Position numbers and translations under genes: made by a program. Below are positions 63,396 through 64,000 of a stretch of 64,000 bases of DNA, piece after piece. The first letter of the stretch is position 1; every line of letters starts with the position of its first letter. Where the stretch lies: positions 248,001 through 312,000 of the forward strand of contig NZ_FTOA01000004.1 in the NCBI RefSeq assembly GCF_900156605.1. Direction: 5' to 3'. Under the pieces are notes generated by a model. It had not been told where the DNA came from, searched no databases, and was given only the letters and a program-made list of their open reading frames with translations. The stretch comes from Insolitispirillum peregrinum. GTDB lineage: Bacteria; Pseudomonadota; Alphaproteobacteria; Rhodospirillales; Rhodospirillaceae.

Positions 63396-64000
63396 TTATT
63401 CCTTGGAGCAATCACGCGGGGTAATGCCCTTTTCCTTGGCATAGGCCATCGCCGATTCTTCGTACATCGGACGCAGGAAGCCCTCGCGGCGCGGCATGAT
63501 CCAGTCAGAGGCAGGCTGCCATTCCTTGCCATCCCACTGGGTGATGATCACCGAACCGCCGCCTTCGTGGTCATTGCACGACAGCTTGACCGGGTTGATC
63601 ATCCCCGAGAAACCAATCTGCTCCAGCCGTTCGGGCGACAGGTTGATGTGCTCGACACCCCACTGGATCTGCTCGCCGGTCAGCGGCTTTTTGCCGAACT
63701 TGTCCTGCGCCACCTTGATGCCTTCGGCGGTCAGCAGGGCCGCGCCCAGACCACGGTTATAGATCACCGTGCCATGCTCGGCGGCTTCGCCCTTGGCCTT
63801 GCCGGCATCAAAGACCTTTGTCTTCAGGTCCTTGTAGACCCCAAAGCTGTTGCCCGGCAGGATGAACTGCGCCGCCTTGAAGCCCTTGGCGACCGCGCCA
63901 GCCGCATTCATGTCCACTTCGGAACCGGACCACCAGACCCCGATGAAGTGATCCATCGGGAAGCCAACGGCAGCGGCTTCCTTCAGGGCGGTGGCGTTCA
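63396..64000 (-). CDS. Branched-chain amino-acid-type ABC transporter binding protein (N-terminus outside window)
   Basis: The frame runs to the window edge without a start, giving 200 C-terminal residues. NATALKEAAAVGFPMDHFIGVWWSG and the later NRGLGAALLTAEGIKVAQDKFG with LTGEQIQWGVEHINL are typical of the LivJ/LivK-like (Peripla_BP_6) second lobe. It is the periplasmic receptor of the system whose ATPase lies downstream. Confidence 0.88.
   Translation of the reverse strand, partial: NATALKEAAAVGFPMDHFIGVWWSGSEVDMNAAGAVAKGFKAAQFILPGNSFGVYKDLKTKVFDAGKAKGEAAEHGTVIYNRGLGAALLTAEGIKVAQDKFGKKPLTGEQIQWGVEHINLSPERLEQIGFSGMINPVKLSCNDHEGGGSVIITQWDGKEWQPASDWIMPRREGFLRPMYEESAMAYAKEKGITPRDCSKE

Overview
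The window is a gene-dense, high-GC (roughly 60-65 %) chromosomal segment from an alphaproteobacterium, most likely Rhodospirillales. The evidence is the gene content (hemC-hemD-mitofilin-like-hemY, an RcdA/DUF1465 protein, DUF695-RraB, a DinB with an N-terminal zinc finger, succinyl-CoA:acetate CoA-transferase) and the regulatory signatures (GTTC-N7-GTTC LexA box, Pho box, many small intergenic palindromes). There is no rRNA, no tRNA I can recognise, no CRISPR, no insertion sequence and no prophage. It reads as stable core and semi-core chromosome.

Layout. 1-3.3 kb: end of a receiver protein, an HD-GYP regulator, and an Lrp regulator divergent from a nucleoside-recognition membrane protein. 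3.4-5.1 kb: amtB behind a sigma-54-like promoter, followed by palindromic repeats and a terminator. 5.2-13.2 kb: MFS transporter, HD hydrolase, queF, tsaD, and the tightly coupled heme operon hemC-hemD-mitofilin-like-hemY. 13.7-18 kb: bacteriohemerythrin, then a lipid kinase divergent from a PlcP-type phosphoesterase plus GT4 glycosyltransferase with a near-perfect Pho box between them (phosphate-stress lipid remodelling), then gpt. 18-24 kb: a gamma-glutamyltransferase-family enzyme, then a left-reading DNA-repair block, recQ and a methyltransferase-dinB pair preceded by a LexA box. 24-30 kb: hybrid kinase divergent from a solute-binding protein and acyltransferase; CoA-transferase and phhB. 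30-36 kb: metallopeptidase, Lon-family protease, SRAP protein with an apparent ATC start, SDR, and an Rrf2-flavoprotein operon with a leaderless-type promoter. 36-39.7 kb: tex and DUF695-RraB. 39.7-49.8 kb: a signalling island with a binding-lipoprotein/hybrid-kinase operon, a GGDEF-EAL/BMP-binding-protein operon, a chemoreceptor, and a frameshifted RcdA-like gene. 49.8-61.1 kb: MOSC protein, clpB, TylF-like methyltransferase, and a complete tripartite RND efflux operon divergent from its TetR regulator. 61.2-64 kb: phenylacetate-CoA-ligase-like gene, livF and a truncated branched-chain amino-acid binding protein.

The most noteworthy points are: the Pho-box-controlled plcP-agt locus; the LexA-box-controlled methyltransferase-dinB pair; three orphan solute-binding proteins of different families, each next to a membrane signalling protein and none next to an ABC permease; the SRAP gene whose only sensible start is ATC; the CT-duplication frameshift in the RcdA homologue; and at least four families of small palindromic repeats, several copies starting at or within a few bases of a stop codon and two families occurring in a fixed order. 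I ran no searches; functions rest on motifs recognised by eye.
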